Positions 42,248 to 50,678 of a DNA stretch of 64,000 nt are shown piece by piece. How positions within the stretch are numbered: position 1 is the first letter of the stretch; every line of letters begins with the position of its first letter. Source of the DNA: Citromicrobium sp. JLT1363 (GTDB taxonomy: Bacteria; Pseudomonadota; Alphaproteobacteria; Sphingomonadales; Sphingomonadaceae). Below the pieces are notes generated by a model. It saw only the letters and a program-made list of their open reading frames with translations. It had not been told where the DNA came from and did not search any database. The position numbers and the translations under genes were made by a program. The DNA lies in NCBI RefSeq assembly GCF_000186705.1, contig NZ_AEUE01000004.1, positions 248,001 to 312,000 of the forward strand, read 5' to 3'.

Positions 42248-42538
42248 TCAAAGTCCCGCGAGATGCTGAGACAAATCGCGCCATTCCGAGTTGGCTGCCT
42301 CGATCAGTTCGATCTTGCAGGCGCGCCTCCAGGCCTTCATCGCTTTTTCACGCGCAATTCTATCGCGGATGTCTGCGTGATGCTCGGCCAGTACGAGGCG
42401 ATCTAGCCCATAGCGGCGACAGAACTGCGAACCCTTGCCGTTTTTGTGCTGGGTAATCCGCGAAGCCAAGTCAGCAGCCACTCCGATGTAGAGCATGCCG
42501 TTCGGCTTGTTCGTCATGATGTAGGTCCAGCCGCCCAT
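42248..42538 (-). CDS. GIY-YIG (UPF0213-type) nuclease-like protein
   Basis: The 96-residue protein is a stand-alone GIY-YIG domain: WTYIMTNKPNGMLYIGVA at residues 4-21 gives the two short strands, with Arg27 in LASRITQH, and HADIRDRIAREKAMKAWRR gives the conserved Glu helix near 54-72. COG2827-type proteins of this size are predicted endonucleases with unknown targets. It is bracketed by hairpin repeats of one family, with the first only 3 bases beyond its stop. This layout resembles REP-associated genes and is noted as a finding. Confidence 0.88.
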   Translation of the reverse strand: MGGWTYIMTNKPNGMLYIGVAADLASRITQHKNGKGSQFCRRYGLDRLVLAEHHADIRDRIAREKAMKAWRRACKIELIEAANSEWRDLSQHLAGL

Positions 42539-42567
42539 GCGGCATTATTAGCGCCTAGCTGTCAGCG

Positions 42568-42615
42568 ATCCCAGCATTGGCGCGATGCGCCGTCTGCGAC
42601 TCCGCTGGGATGACG
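42568..42615 (-). repeat. REP-like element, copy 3, expanded loop
   Basis: ATCCCAGC (42568-42575) and GCTGGGAT (42604-42611) are the same arms as in copy 2 but enclose 28 bases that form their own GGCGC/GCGCC hairpin. CGTC on the minus strand completes the tag. It lies 30 bases upstream of the GIY-YIG start. Confidence 0.6.
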
Positions 42616-42639
42616 AAGGGCTTGGGATGACGTCCCTTG

Positions 42640-43296
42640 TCACGCCCCCGTCGGCGGTTCCTCGTCGGGCAGGCCCTCGTTGCGCTCCGGGTCCAGGCCG
42701 TGGCGCAGCAGCATCGGGATCTGGGTGAAGGTAAATGCGAGGCTCAGGCCCATGAACACCCAGAGCTTGGCCCACAGCCATGTCTCGAAGCTCACCGACA
42801 TGCGCAGGGCCTCGTTCAGCACGGCGAGGAACAGGAAGAAGAACCCCCAGTTACGCGACAGCTTGAGCCAGCCTTCCTGCGACAGGCCTTCGAACGCGGC
42901 TTCCAGCAGCCATTGCAGGAAGGCCTTGCCCTTGAGCCACCCAATCAGCAGCACGACCCCGAAAAAGGCGTAGAGCACGGTCGGCTTGACCTGCACGTAG
43001 AACGGATCGCGCAGCAGGATCGTCATGCCGCCGAAGCCCACGATCAGGACGGTCGAGAGCATCAGCATTTTGGAAACGTGGCCCAGCACCAGCTTGCTGG
43101 TGATCAGCGCTGCGATTGCCGCGACAATGAAAGCGCCCGTCGCCTTGATGATCGCCAGCAGCGTGCCGACCGAATCCTCGCCATCGGGCTGGAACAGGTA
43201 ATAGCTGAGCAGGAACACGATCAGCGGACCGTAGTCGATCGCGACATTGAGCCAGCCGGACTTGGTTTTGGGAGTCTCTTGGGGGTCGGTAGACAT
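42640..43296 (-). CDS. yciB: Inner membrane-spanning protein YciB (septation protein A)
   Basis: The 218-residue protein has five to six membrane helices. It matches the YciB/IspZ family: DYGPLIVFLLSYYLF near residue 21, IVAAIAALITSKLV and LGHVSKMLMLSTVL near 55-80, RDPFYVQVKPTVLYAFFG near 96-113, and NWGFFFLFLAVLNEALR near 150. It is linked to membrane and septum integrity. ATG 43296 follows the ftsY stop by 120 bases that carry an inverted pair of dispersed repeats, so the two may share a transcript. Confidence 0.93.
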   Translation of the reverse strand: MSTDPQETPKTKSGWLNVAIDYGPLIVFLLSYYLFQPDGEDSVGTLLAIIKATGAFIVAAIAALITSKLVLGHVSKMLMLSTVLIVGFGGMTILLRDPFYVQVKPTVLYAFFGVVLLIGWLKGKAFLQWLLEAAFEGLSQEGWLKLSRNWGFFFLFLAVLNEALRMSVSFETWLWAKLWVFMGLSLAFTFTQIPMLLRHGLDPERNEGLPDEEPPTGA

Positions 43297-43302
43297 GGTG
43301 TT

Positions 43303-43398
43303 CCGTTCGTCCTGAGCCTGTCGAAATCGTGGATGGGCGCAGCCCTTAGGCCGAACTTTGCGCCCACGTTCGCGGTTCGACAGGCTCACCACGAACGG
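43303..43398. repeat. Inverted pair of dispersed palindromic repeats between ftsY and yciB
   Basis: The 23-base unit at 43303-43325 (CCGTTCGT, two bases, TGAGCCTGTCGAA) returns as its reverse complement at 43376-43398, differing only at the two central bases. The 50-base spacer also has GGGCGC (43335-43340) and GCGCCC (43360-43365) in inverted orientation, so a long hairpin can form. Units of this type are scattered in many GC-rich genomes. Confidence 0.8.
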
Positions 43399-43416
43399 AA
43401 GGAGATTCGCAAGTAA

Positions 43417-44346
43417 TTAAGCCACACCCGCGATCACGCGCGCGACCAGATCCGGATCGAAGGGCCGCAAATCGTCGAGCTGCTCGCCGACGCCGATGGC
43501 ATGGATCGGCAGCCCGTATTTCTGCGCTGCCGCCACCAGCACGCCGCCTCGGGCGGTGCCATCGAGCTTGGTCATGATGAGCCCGGTGACGCCCGCGACC
43601 TCCTGGAAAACGTCGATCTGGCTCAGCGCGTTCTGCCCATTTGTCGCATCGAGCACCAGCACCACGTCGTGCGGTGCCTCCGGGTTGAGACGGCCGAGGA
43701 CCTTCCGGATTTTGGCCAGCTCGTCCATCAGCTCGCGCTTGTTCTGGAGGCGGCCTGCAGTATCGACGATCAGCGCGTCGGTACCTTCGTCGGTCCCGCG
43801 CTTGACCGCGTCGAACACGATGGAGGCCGGATCGCCGCCCTCCGGCCCGCGCACCAGCGGAACGCCGACGCGGTCCGCCCAGGTCTGCAGCTGGCCTATG
43901 GCGGCCGCGCGGAAGGTGTCACCCGCCGCCAGCATCACCTCGTAATCGTCTTCCATGAACAGATGGGCGAGCTTGGCGATGGTGGTGGTCTTGCCGCTGC
44001 CATTGACCCCAATCACCAGGATCACCTGAGGGCGGGGGAAGGCGGTCACCTCCAGCGGTTTGGCCACCGGGCGCAGGATCGCGGCGATTTCCTCCGCGAC
44101 GGCTTCGCGCAACTGGCGCTCCGTAATCTCGCTGCCGAACCGCTGCGCGCGCAGGGCATCGCGTACGCGCCCCGCGGCCTCGGGGCCGAGGTCCGACATG
44201 ATCAGCGCATCCTCGATCTCGTCGAGCGTCGCGTCGTCGAGCCGGGCATTGCCGACCGGCGCAATGTTCTCTGTCAGGCGATCCGATGTTTTCCTGAAGC
44301 CGCCCAACAGGCGGTCGCTCCAGCTGGAGGAGCCGTCGTCGCTCAT
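43417..44346 (-). CDS. ftsY: Signal recognition particle receptor FtsY
   Basis: The 309-residue GTPase docks the SRP-ribosome complex at the membrane. The short N domain (LTENIAPVGNARLDDATLDEIEDALI) is followed by the G domain: G1 GVNGSGKTTTIAKLA near residue 108, the insertion box near 130 (AAGDTFRAAA), G3 DTAGRLQNK near 195 and G4 TKLDGTARGG near 260. The acidic A domain of E. coli FtsY is missing, as in many alphaproteobacteria. The start overlaps the mtaB stop. Confidence 0.96.
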   Translation of the reverse strand: MSDDGSSSWSDRLLGGFRKTSDRLTENIAPVGNARLDDATLDEIEDALIMSDLGPEAAGRVRDALRAQRFGSEITERQLREAVAEEIAAILRPVAKPLEVTAFPRPQVILVIGVNGSGKTTTIAKLAHLFMEDDYEVMLAAGDTFRAAAIGQLQTWADRVGVPLVRGPEGGDPASIVFDAVKRGTDEGTDALIVDTAGRLQNKRELMDELAKIRKVLGRLNPEAPHDVVLVLDATNGQNALSQIDVFQEVAGVTGLIMTKLDGTARGGVLVAAAQKYGLPIHAIGVGEQLDDLRPFDPDLVARVIAGVA

Positions 44347-45518
44347 GCGAGCATTCCTTCGATGATCCGGGTGGGGCGGATGGTAACGAGCTGGCCCGGC
44401 ACCGTGCCTTCCGGCAGCGCCACGCGGGCGAAATGCGGCGTGTAACCGCTGCCGTCCTTTTCTGCGAGCACTTCGTATTCTGCGCCAACCAGTGTTTCGA
44501 GCCAGATATCGCGCGTCTGGCGAACCGCGCTGCGCAGCTCGGCCGCGCGGCGTTTGATGGTTGCGGGTTCGATCTGGGGCATGCGCGCGGCGGGGGTCCC
44601 CTCGCGCGGCGAATAAGGGAAGACATGCCCGTGGACGATGCCGCACTCGGCGATGATGGAAAGATTGTCCGCGTGGTGGGCGTCGGCTTCGGTCGGGAAG
44701 CCCGCGATCAGATCGGCTCCGATAGCGATCTCCGGGCGCTGTTGCTTCAACCGTGCGACAAGGTCGATCGCCTGCGTGCGGCTATGCCGCCGTTTCATCC
44801 GCTTGAGGATCAGATCGCTGCCATGCTGCAGTGAGAGATGCAGGTGCGGCATCACGCGCGGCTCGGTCGCGATCAGGTTGAACAGCGCCTCGTCGATCTC
44901 GATCCCGTCGACCGAGGACAGGCGCAGGCGCGGCAATTGCGGGAATTCGCGCAATATGGCGGCAACCAGCGTGCCAAGCCCGGGCTCGCCCGGAAGGTCA
45001 TGGCCCCACGAAGTCAGGTCGACGCCGGTCAGCACTATTTCCTTCGCGCCCTCGGCCAGCCGTGTGTCGACCGCGCGCAGGACGTCGGCAATGCTGTCCG
45101 ACCGACTCGCGCCACGACCCTGCGGGATGCTGCAGAAGGTGCACGCGTGGTCGCAGCCGTTCTGCACCCCGATGAAGGCGCGCGTGCCCTGCTGGCGCAG
45201 CGCCACGGGCGGTTCGGGCACATTCCAGCTGCGCGCATCGAGCTTCGCCCCATTGGCTACGAAACCATCGACCTCGGCCATGTTCGCCAGGCCCTCGCGG
45301 TCGGTCTCCGCCGCGCACCCGGTGACCAGCAGGCGCGCTTGCGGGTTCGCCTTGCGCGCGCGGCGGATCGCCTGCCGCGTATGGCGCACCGCTTCGCGCG
45401 TGACCGAGCACGAATTCACCACCACCAGATCGCGCTCGCGCTCCACCAGCGCGGCGATCCGCTCGCTCTCGGCATGGTTCAGGCGGCAGCCGAGCGAGAT
45501 GACCCGTTCCGCGCTCAC
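44343..45518 (-). CDS. mtaB: tRNA t6A37 methylthiotransferase MtaB
   Basis: The 391-residue radical SAM enzyme adds a methylthio group to t6A37 in tRNAs that read ANN codons. The N-terminal domain has Cys in SLGCRLNHAES near residue 10, NSCSVTREA near 40 and VTGCAAE near 73 for one Fe-S cluster; CDHACTFC near 138 binds the radical SAM cluster. A TRAM-like tail follows. GTG 45518 overlaps the dapF stop (GTGA) and gives the family's normal N-terminus. It is coupled to ftsY. Confidence 0.93.
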   Translation of the reverse strand: MSAERVISLGCRLNHAESERIAALVERERDLVVVNSCSVTREAVRHTRQAIRRARKANPQARLLVTGCAAETDREGLANMAEVDGFVANGAKLDARSWNVPEPPVALRQQGTRAFIGVQNGCDHACTFCSIPQGRGASRSDSIADVLRAVDTRLAEGAKEIVLTGVDLTSWGHDLPGEPGLGTLVAAILREFPQLPRLRLSSVDGIEIDEALFNLIATEPRVMPHLHLSLQHGSDLILKRMKRRHSRTQAIDLVARLKQQRPEIAIGADLIAGFPTEADAHHADNLSIIAECGIVHGHVFPYSPREGTPAARMPQIEPATIKRRAAELRSAVRQTRDIWLETLVGAEYEVLAEKDGSGYTPHFARVALPEGTVPGQLVTIRPTRIIEGMLA

Positions 45519-46324
45519 GAGAAATGGTCCAGTTCGAAGGTGCCGCGATAGCTCTCCTGCGCGGGGCCCGCCATGTGGATGCCGCCTTCCGCATCGTGCC
45601 GGATTGTGAGTGTGCCGCCGGGCAGCCTCACCGTCACCTCGCCGTCGACGAGCCCCTGCCGGTAGGCGGCCGTCGCGGTGGCGCAGGCCCCGGTTCCGCA
45701 CGCGAGGGTCAACCCGGCGCCGCGTTCCCACACGCGCAGCTTGATCGCATTGCGCGACAGGATTTGCGCCACATTCACGTTGATACGTTCGGGAAACAGC
45801 GGATCGTGCTCGATCTCAGGCCCGAGCGTGTCCAGCGGAACCGCCTCGACGTCGTTGACGAAGAAAACCAGATGCGGGTTGCCGACGCTTACCGCGCTGG
45901 GCCGTTCGAGCATGTCCCAGCCCAGCGGCATTTCGCGCGTGTCCATCGCATAGGCGAGCGGGATGTCCTGCCAGTCGAACCGTGCGCGGCCCATGGCAAC
46001 TTCAGCCCCTGCCGCATCTGGACGGGCCTGGAGCAAACCCCCTTCGGTTTCGATGGAGGCTGCCGTCCCATGCAGAACTGCAACCGCGCGCGTTGCGTTG
46101 CCGCAGGCTTCCACTTCGCTTCCGTCGGCGTTGTGAATGCGCATCGCCATGTCCGCAGTGCGCGAGGGCGACAGGACGATCAGCTGATCGAAGCCTATGC
46201 CGCGATGCCGGTCCGCCAGCGCGGCAATCTGGGCGGGCGACAGGCGCGGCAATTCGGCGTCGCGCCCGTCGAGGATCGCGAAATCGTTGCCCAGGCCGTG
46301 CATCTTGACGAAGGAAAGCCGCAT
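45515..46324 (-). CDS. dapF: Diaminopimelate epimerase
   Basis: The 269-residue enzyme makes meso-diaminopimelate for lysine and peptidoglycan. The two catalytic cysteines are in EACGNATRAV near residue 74 and LACGTGACATATAAY near 208-222, and the start MRLSFVKMHGLGNDF matches the family. ATG 46324 was chosen over an upstream codon at 46336. It opens the dapF-mtaB-ftsY series, in which each gene overlaps the next. Confidence 0.97.
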   Translation of the reverse strand: MRLSFVKMHGLGNDFAILDGRDAELPRLSPAQIAALADRHRGIGFDQLIVLSPSRTADMAMRIHNADGSEVEACGNATRAVAVLHGTAASIETEGGLLQARPDAAGAEVAMGRARFDWQDIPLAYAMDTREMPLGWDMLERPSAVSVGNPHLVFFVNDVEAVPLDTLGPEIEHDPLFPERINVNVAQILSRNAIKLRVWERGAGLTLACGTGACATATAAYRQGLVDGEVTVRLPGGTLTIRHDAEGGIHMAGPAQESYRGTFELDHFS

Positions 46325-46364
46325 CGTGATCCGCACTTATGGTGGGTGCGGGCCAAGGTAAAGG

Positions 46365-48041
46365 TCAGGCGCTCTTGCGTTCCATGCCTTCGGGCTGCGC
46401 TCCGGGCATGTTCGACAGCATGTCGAGTTGTCGCAGACGCTTCATGACCGCGGCGGCATCTTCCGGCTTGCCGTAGAGATAACCCTGGCCCTTCATGTCT
46501 CCCATGGTGCGCAGGGTTTCGAGAATCGAATTGTCCTCGACCCCCTCAGCCGTGACCGGGATCTGAAGGCCCTTGCCCAGCGAGACCAGTGTGCCCACGA
46601 TGTGATCCCGGTCCGCCCGGTCGAACTCAAGCTCGGGAGCGGCCTCGGCAACCTTGCGCAGTTCGCCCACGAAGCTGCGATCGATCTTCACGCGATCGAA
46701 GGGCAGGGTGCGCAATTGCGTGAGACTGGTGAAACCGGTGCCGAAATCGTCGAGGCTGACTCGCACGCCGAGGTTCTTCAGGCTGACGATCATCGTCTGA
46801 GCCGCCGTCAGATTCTCCTGCAGACAGCTTTCCGAAATCTCCACGTCCAGCCGTGCGGGAGGGAATTCGCTGCCCAGTAGAAGCTTGAGAAGTTTCTGCG
46901 GAAACCACGGATCACGCAGCTGCACCGGCGAAACATTGACCGACAGCGTGAGGGATGCGGGCCAGTCCTTTGCATCGTCCAGTGCCTGCCTGATCAGCGA
47001 TTCCGACAGCGGGCCGATGAGGCCACAATTTTCCGCAACAGGGATAAAAATGTCAGGTCCGACCTGTCCCAGCTCGGGCGAATCCCAACGGGCCAGCATT
47101 TCGAAGCCTACCAGTGCGCCCGATTCCAGATCGATCTGCTGTTCGTAATGAGGGACGAACTCGCCACGTGCCAGACCTGCGCGGATCGCCGATTCCATTT
47201 CGCGGCGGATACGCGCTTCCTCCTCCATCGATTTGTCGAACCAGCAATAGCGGTTACGGCCCGCGCGCTTGGCGTGGTACATCGCCAGATCCGCGCGGTG
47301 CATCAGTGTGCGCGCGGTGGACTCGACATCGTCGATGGGGTCGCTTTTCCGCTGCAGGGCGATACCGGCAGAGATGGTGACTTCCAGCGCGCCGACTTCA
47401 GTCTCGATCGGTTTGGCGACGTGGGCGACCATCCGGCTCGCCCAGAGTTCGACCTGTTCCAGATCCTCGCTCTGTGTTGGTAGAACGACCGCGAATTCGT
47501 CGCCGCCAAGCCGCGCCACGATTCCTTCGGTCGGCACCAGATCCCTGAGCCGCTGGGCGATCGACAAAAGCACTTCGTCACCGGCCAGGTGACCATTCGT
47601 GTCGTTGATTTCCTTGAAGCCGTCCAGGTCGATGAGCACGAAGCCGGTGTCGCGCCCATCCGCTTCCGAGGTAATTGCTTCGATCAGCTTCTCCGTCGCG
47701 CAACGCCGGTTGTAGCATCCGGTGAGCGGATCGATCTGCGAAAGATGCCGCGCGCGTTCCTCGGCTTCGCGGCGCTGGTCAATCTCCTGTCGCAGATCGA
47801 CATAACGGCGCCAACCGAAGATGATGAGCGCGATATTGAGAAGCAGTGCATTGACCAGCGCGGTCTCCGGCGGGCCTACGCTCCCGTCGAGGTAATGGCG
47901 GGCAACCTGCGGCATCACCGTTCCGCCGATACCCACGAACATGATGATAGCGGCTGTCGCAATGCCGAGCAGGACGATATCCCTCTCCGCCTTGTTCAGG
48001 CGGGGCCGCTGCTCCGTCTTGTCCCCCGCGCGGCGGTTCAT
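46365..48041 (-). CDS. Membrane GGDEF-EAL protein (c-di-GMP enzyme)
   Basis: The 558-residue protein has two membrane helices (near 24-45 and 62-77), a GGDEF domain (about 98-265) with intact RLGGDEFAV near residue 178, and an EAL domain (about 285-535). The EAL motif reads EML (GFEMLARWDSP), but NVSP, EISES, DDFGTG, KIDRSF and AEGVED are present. It could both make and break c-di-GMP, and which activity wins is not clear. It is a single gene, divergent from the EVE gene. Confidence 0.92.
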   Translation of the reverse strand: MNRRAGDKTEQRPRLNKAERDIVLLGIATAAIIMFVGIGGTVMPQVARHYLDGSVGPPETALVNALLLNIALIIFGWRRYVDLRQEIDQRREAEERARHLSQIDPLTGCYNRRCATEKLIEAITSEADGRDTGFVLIDLDGFKEINDTNGHLAGDEVLLSIAQRLRDLVPTEGIVARLGGDEFAVVLPTQSEDLEQVELWASRMVAHVAKPIETEVGALEVTISAGIALQRKSDPIDDVESTARTLMHRADLAMYHAKRAGRNRYCWFDKSMEEEARIRREMESAIRAGLARGEFVPHYEQQIDLESGALVGFEMLARWDSPELGQVGPDIFIPVAENCGLIGPLSESLIRQALDDAKDWPASLTLSVNVSPVQLRDPWFPQKLLKLLLGSEFPPARLDVEISESCLQENLTAAQTMIVSLKNLGVRVSLDDFGTGFTSLTQLRTLPFDRVKIDRSFVGELRKVAEAAPELEFDRADRDHIVGTLVSLGKGLQIPVTAEGVEDNSILETLRTMGDMKGQGYLYGKPEDAAAVMKRLRQLDMLSNMPGAQPEGMERKSA

Positions 48042-48222
48042 TGCTGGTCCCTTGGGTGGTTTTCGTTCCGTCGACCGCCATCAATGCCACTGGGTACTGA
48101 AAATCGGGTAAATGCCCGTTTGCAAATTCGTGAAAATGCCATGCAGGTGGCATGTGCCTTGCGGCACTGCCGTGCGCGCCGAGCGTTCGGGCCGTATGAA
48201 TTCTTGAAGGGAGGCGAGCACC

Positions 48223-48630
48223 TTGCGTTACTGGCTGATGAAATCGGAACCCGACGTATACGGGTGGGACAATCTGGAAGCCGATGGCGAAGGCGTTTGG
48301 GATGGCGTGCGCAACCACCAGGCGAAGAACAACCTTCTGGCGATGGAAGTGGGCGATCAGGCTTTCTTCTATCACTCCAACATCGGGCGCGAGATCGTGG
48401 GAATCGTCGAAATCGTCGAGGCCGGGATGGCCGATCCGACGGACGAGAGCGGCAAGTGGGCGGCGGTGAAGGTAAAGCCGAAGACCAAGCTGCCCCACGT
48501 CGTTACGTTGAAGGATGTGAAGGCCGAGCCCGAGCTGGCGGAGATGCAGTTGGTCAAGCTTTCGCGCCTTTCGGTTTGCGAGGTCATGCCCGACGAGTGG
48601 TCGAAGATACTCGCCATGGCAGGGGTCTGA
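48223..48630 (+). CDS. EVE-domain protein
   Basis: The 135-residue protein is one EVE (PUA-like) domain, which binds modified bases in DNA or RNA. Family marks are WLMKSEPDVYGW at residues 4-15, DGVRNHQAKNNLLAM near 27-41, GDQAFFYHSN and GIVEIVEAGMADPT. It starts with TTG, supported by a strong GGGAGG 8 bases before, and no ATG is better placed. These proteins are common stand-alone genes in proteobacteria; the target is unknown. Confidence 0.93.
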   Translation: MRYWLMKSEPDVYGWDNLEADGEGVWDGVRNHQAKNNLLAMEVGDQAFFYHSNIGREIVGIVEIVEAGMADPTDESGKWAAVKVKPKTKLPHVVTLKDVKAEPELAEMQLVKLSRLSVCEVMPDEWSKILAMAGV

Positions 48631-48681
48631 TAATTTTTGGTCGCAAGCCCCGGTCGTTCTGGCGCTTTCCCCCGCGTCAGG

Positions 48682-48707
48682 GGAACGTAAATCCCTGTTT
48701 CTCCGTT
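48682..48707 (+). promoter_or_regulatory. EcfG-type general stress promoter of csbD
   Basis: GGAAC (48682-48686), 17 bases, CGTT (48704-48707) is an exact match to the alphaproteobacterial sigma EcfG pattern. It lies 50 bases before csbD. Confidence 0.8.
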
Positions 48708-48757
48708 TCTTTTACACATCGGCGATGATGCCGACGCTAAAGAAACGGAGAACGGAC

Positions 48758-48928
48758 ATGGGTGAACTGAAGAGCAAGGTCGAAGGCAACGTCAACGAAG
48801 CGATCGGCGAAGCCAAGCAGAAGTCGAACGATCCTGAAACGCGTGCCGAAGGCCGCGGCCAGGAAGCCAAGGGCAAGGCCCAGCAGACCAAGGGCGAAGT
48901 CCAGGGCGCCCTCGGCGACGACATCTGA
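48758..48928 (+). CDS. CsbD-family stress protein
   Basis: The 56-residue hydrophilic protein is a CsbD (YjbJ) type. The repeat GELKSKVEGNVNEAIGEAKQ at residues 2-21 and the second unit GRGQEAKGKAQQTKGEVQGA near 33-52 form the typical four-helix pattern. It is made in general stress in many bacteria, and its exact action is unknown. ATG 48758 follows an AACGGAGAA ribosome site. An EcfG promoter and a terminator enclose it. Confidence 0.95.
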   Translation: MGELKSKVEGNVNEAIGEAKQKSNDPETRAEGRGQEAKGKAQQTKGEVQGALGDDI

Positions 48929-48930
48929 TC

Positions 48931-48962
48931 GCCTGACGGCCTGACGGCCTGACGGCCTGACG
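48931..48962 (+). repeat. Four tandem copies of GCCTGACG
   Basis: Four perfect 8-base units run head to tail, starting two bases after the csbD stop and ending just before its terminator. They are in the 3' untranslated part. Confidence 0.95.
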
Positions 48963-48965
48963 AAA

Positions 48966-49007
48966 CACGAAGGGGCGGTGCCATCGCGGCGCCGCCCCTT
49001 TTTCGTG
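48966..49007. terminator. Terminator between csbD and the TPP enzyme gene
   Basis: AAGGGGCGGTGCC pairs with GGCGCCGCCCCTT (one wobble) around ATCGC. A T-run follows, and outer CACGA/TCGTG bases extend the stem. It ends csbD and may partly serve the convergent gene. Confidence 0.85.
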
Positions 49008-49010
49008 GGC

Positions 49011-50678
49011 CTACCCCTTGGCGCGCAGCCCGCTGACCGTGGCGCCGCTCGCGGCAAGCTGTTCGACGTCGATCCGGACATGGATCAACCGCAATCCCGA
49101 GCGTCCCTCGGCGGCAACCAGTGCATCCTTGAACTCTTGCGTGGTGTCTGCCGTGGCGGACCATGCCCCGAAGCTCGCGCCGAATGCGGCGAAGTCCGGG
49201 TTTTCCAGTAAGGTGGCAGAGACGCGTTCGGGAAATTCGCGCTCCTGGTGCATGCGGATCGTGCCGTAGCCGCTATTGTCGACCACGATTACCATCAGAT
49301 CGCATCCGGCCTGCGCTGCGCTTGCCAGCTCCTGCCCGTTCATCAGGAAGTCTCCATCGCCCGCAATGGCGACCACCATACGTTCGGGGAACCGCTTCGC
49401 CGCAGCGACCGCTGCGGGCACGCCGTAGCCCATCGCTCCGCAGGTAGGCGCGAGCTGGCTGGGATGGCCCGCATAGCGCCAGTAGCGGTGCCACCAGCCC
49501 GCATAATTGCCCGCGCCGTTACAGATGATCGTGTCGGCGGGCAGCGTATCGCGCATGAACTGGACACATTGGGCCAGGTTCAACGGATAGGTGTCGTCCG
49601 GCTGGGCTGTGGCCCATTCCTCCCACTCGGCATGGGCCTGTGCACCTGCATCGAACGAAATCGGGTCTTCGCCCGCCCACAGCGCCGCGCTTTCCGCGAA
49701 CTCGTCCATGCTGGCGCAGATCGCGAGGTCTGCCGGGTAGACGCTGCCCGGCTCCTCTGGATCGGGGTGGATGTGGATCAGCGTGCGATCCTTGTCGACC
49801 AGCGGAGGCACCGAATAGCCGTCGGTCGTCGCCTCGCCCAGCCGCGCGCCAACCACCAGCAGCAGATCGGCGGCTTTGGCCCGCTCGATAAGCTTGGGGT
49901 TGGGGCCGTAACCGAGGTTGCCCGCATAGACGGGCGATGATGGAGAGATGGCGTCCTGCCGGCGGAACGCCGTCGCCACCGGCAGGCCGAGCCTTTCGGC
50001 GAACAGCTGGAAGTACTCCCGCGCCTTGGCGTTCCAGCCCGCGCCGCCGATGATCGCCAGCGGCGCAGCAGCATCGCCGATCAGCGCCATCATCGCCTGC
50101 ATTGCGTCGGGGCAGGGCGCCTGTGCGGGGCGTACCACCTCTGCGCGCGCCTCCGCAGTGGTGGCGTCGTAGAGCATGTCTTCCGGCAGGGCGAGCACGA
50201 CGGGGCCCGGCCTGCCCGAAATCGCGGTGGCATAGGCGCGGGCGATATATTCCGGGATTCGATCCGCCCGGTCTATCCGGGCTGCCCACTTGGAAATCGG
50301 CGCGAAGAAGGCGGGAAAATCGATTTCCTGGAAGCCTTCACGATCGCGCATCTCGCGCGATACATCGCCGATGAACAGGATCATCGGCTGGCTGTCCTGC
50401 ATGGCGACATGCACGCCGATGCTGGCATTCGTCGCGCCGGGGCCGCGAGTAACGAATGCGATACCCGGCTTGCCCGTCATCGCGCCGTCGGCACAGGCCA
50501 TGAAGGCCACTCCGCCTTCCTGCCGACAGGTCACAACATCGACCTGAGACGTATCCACCAGCGCATCGAGCACGGGGAGAAAGCTCTCTCCCGGAACGGT
50601 GAAAATCCGATCGCAGCCCTGCTTGGCAAGGCAATCGACGAGGAGGCGCGCGGCCTCGGGGGTGGTGCTGTCTGCCAT
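49011..50678 (-). CDS. Thiamine diphosphate-dependent enzyme, acetolactate synthase-like
   Basis: The 555-residue protein has the three domains of the ThDP decarboxylase family. The cofactor-activating Glu lies in FTVPGESFLPVLDAL near residue 30, the central domain spans about 190-320, and the C-terminal GDGDFLMNGQELASA near 437-451 binds Mg-ThDP (GDG...N). It is like AHAS large subunits, but no regulatory subunit gene is near, so it may be a 2-oxo acid decarboxylase or carboligase. ATG 50678 is chosen; the frame extends upstream without support. Confidence 0.88.
   Translation of the reverse strand: MADSTTPEAARLLVDCLAKQGCDRIFTVPGESFLPVLDALVDTSQVDVVTCRQEGGVAFMACADGAMTGKPGIAFVTRGPGATNASIGVHVAMQDSQPMILFIGDVSREMRDREGFQEIDFPAFFAPISKWAARIDRADRIPEYIARAYATAISGRPGPVVLALPEDMLYDATTAEARAEVVRPAQAPCPDAMQAMMALIGDAAAPLAIIGGAGWNAKAREYFQLFAERLGLPVATAFRRQDAISPSSPVYAGNLGYGPNPKLIERAKAADLLLVVGARLGEATTDGYSVPPLVDKDRTLIHIHPDPEEPGSVYPADLAICASMDEFAESAALWAGEDPISFDAGAQAHAEWEEWATAQPDDTYPLNLAQCVQFMRDTLPADTIICNGAGNYAGWWHRYWRYAGHPSQLAPTCGAMGYGVPAAVAAAKRFPERMVVAIAGDGDFLMNGQELASAAQAGCDLMVIVVDNSGYGTIRMHQEREFPERVSATLLENPDFAAFGASFGAWSATADTTQEFKDALVAAEGRSGLRLIHVRIDVEQLAASGATVSGLRAKG

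Noticed and set aside
48931-48962. Short tandem array as a CRISPR
   Set aside because: Units are 8 bases with no spacers, and there are no cas genes in the window.
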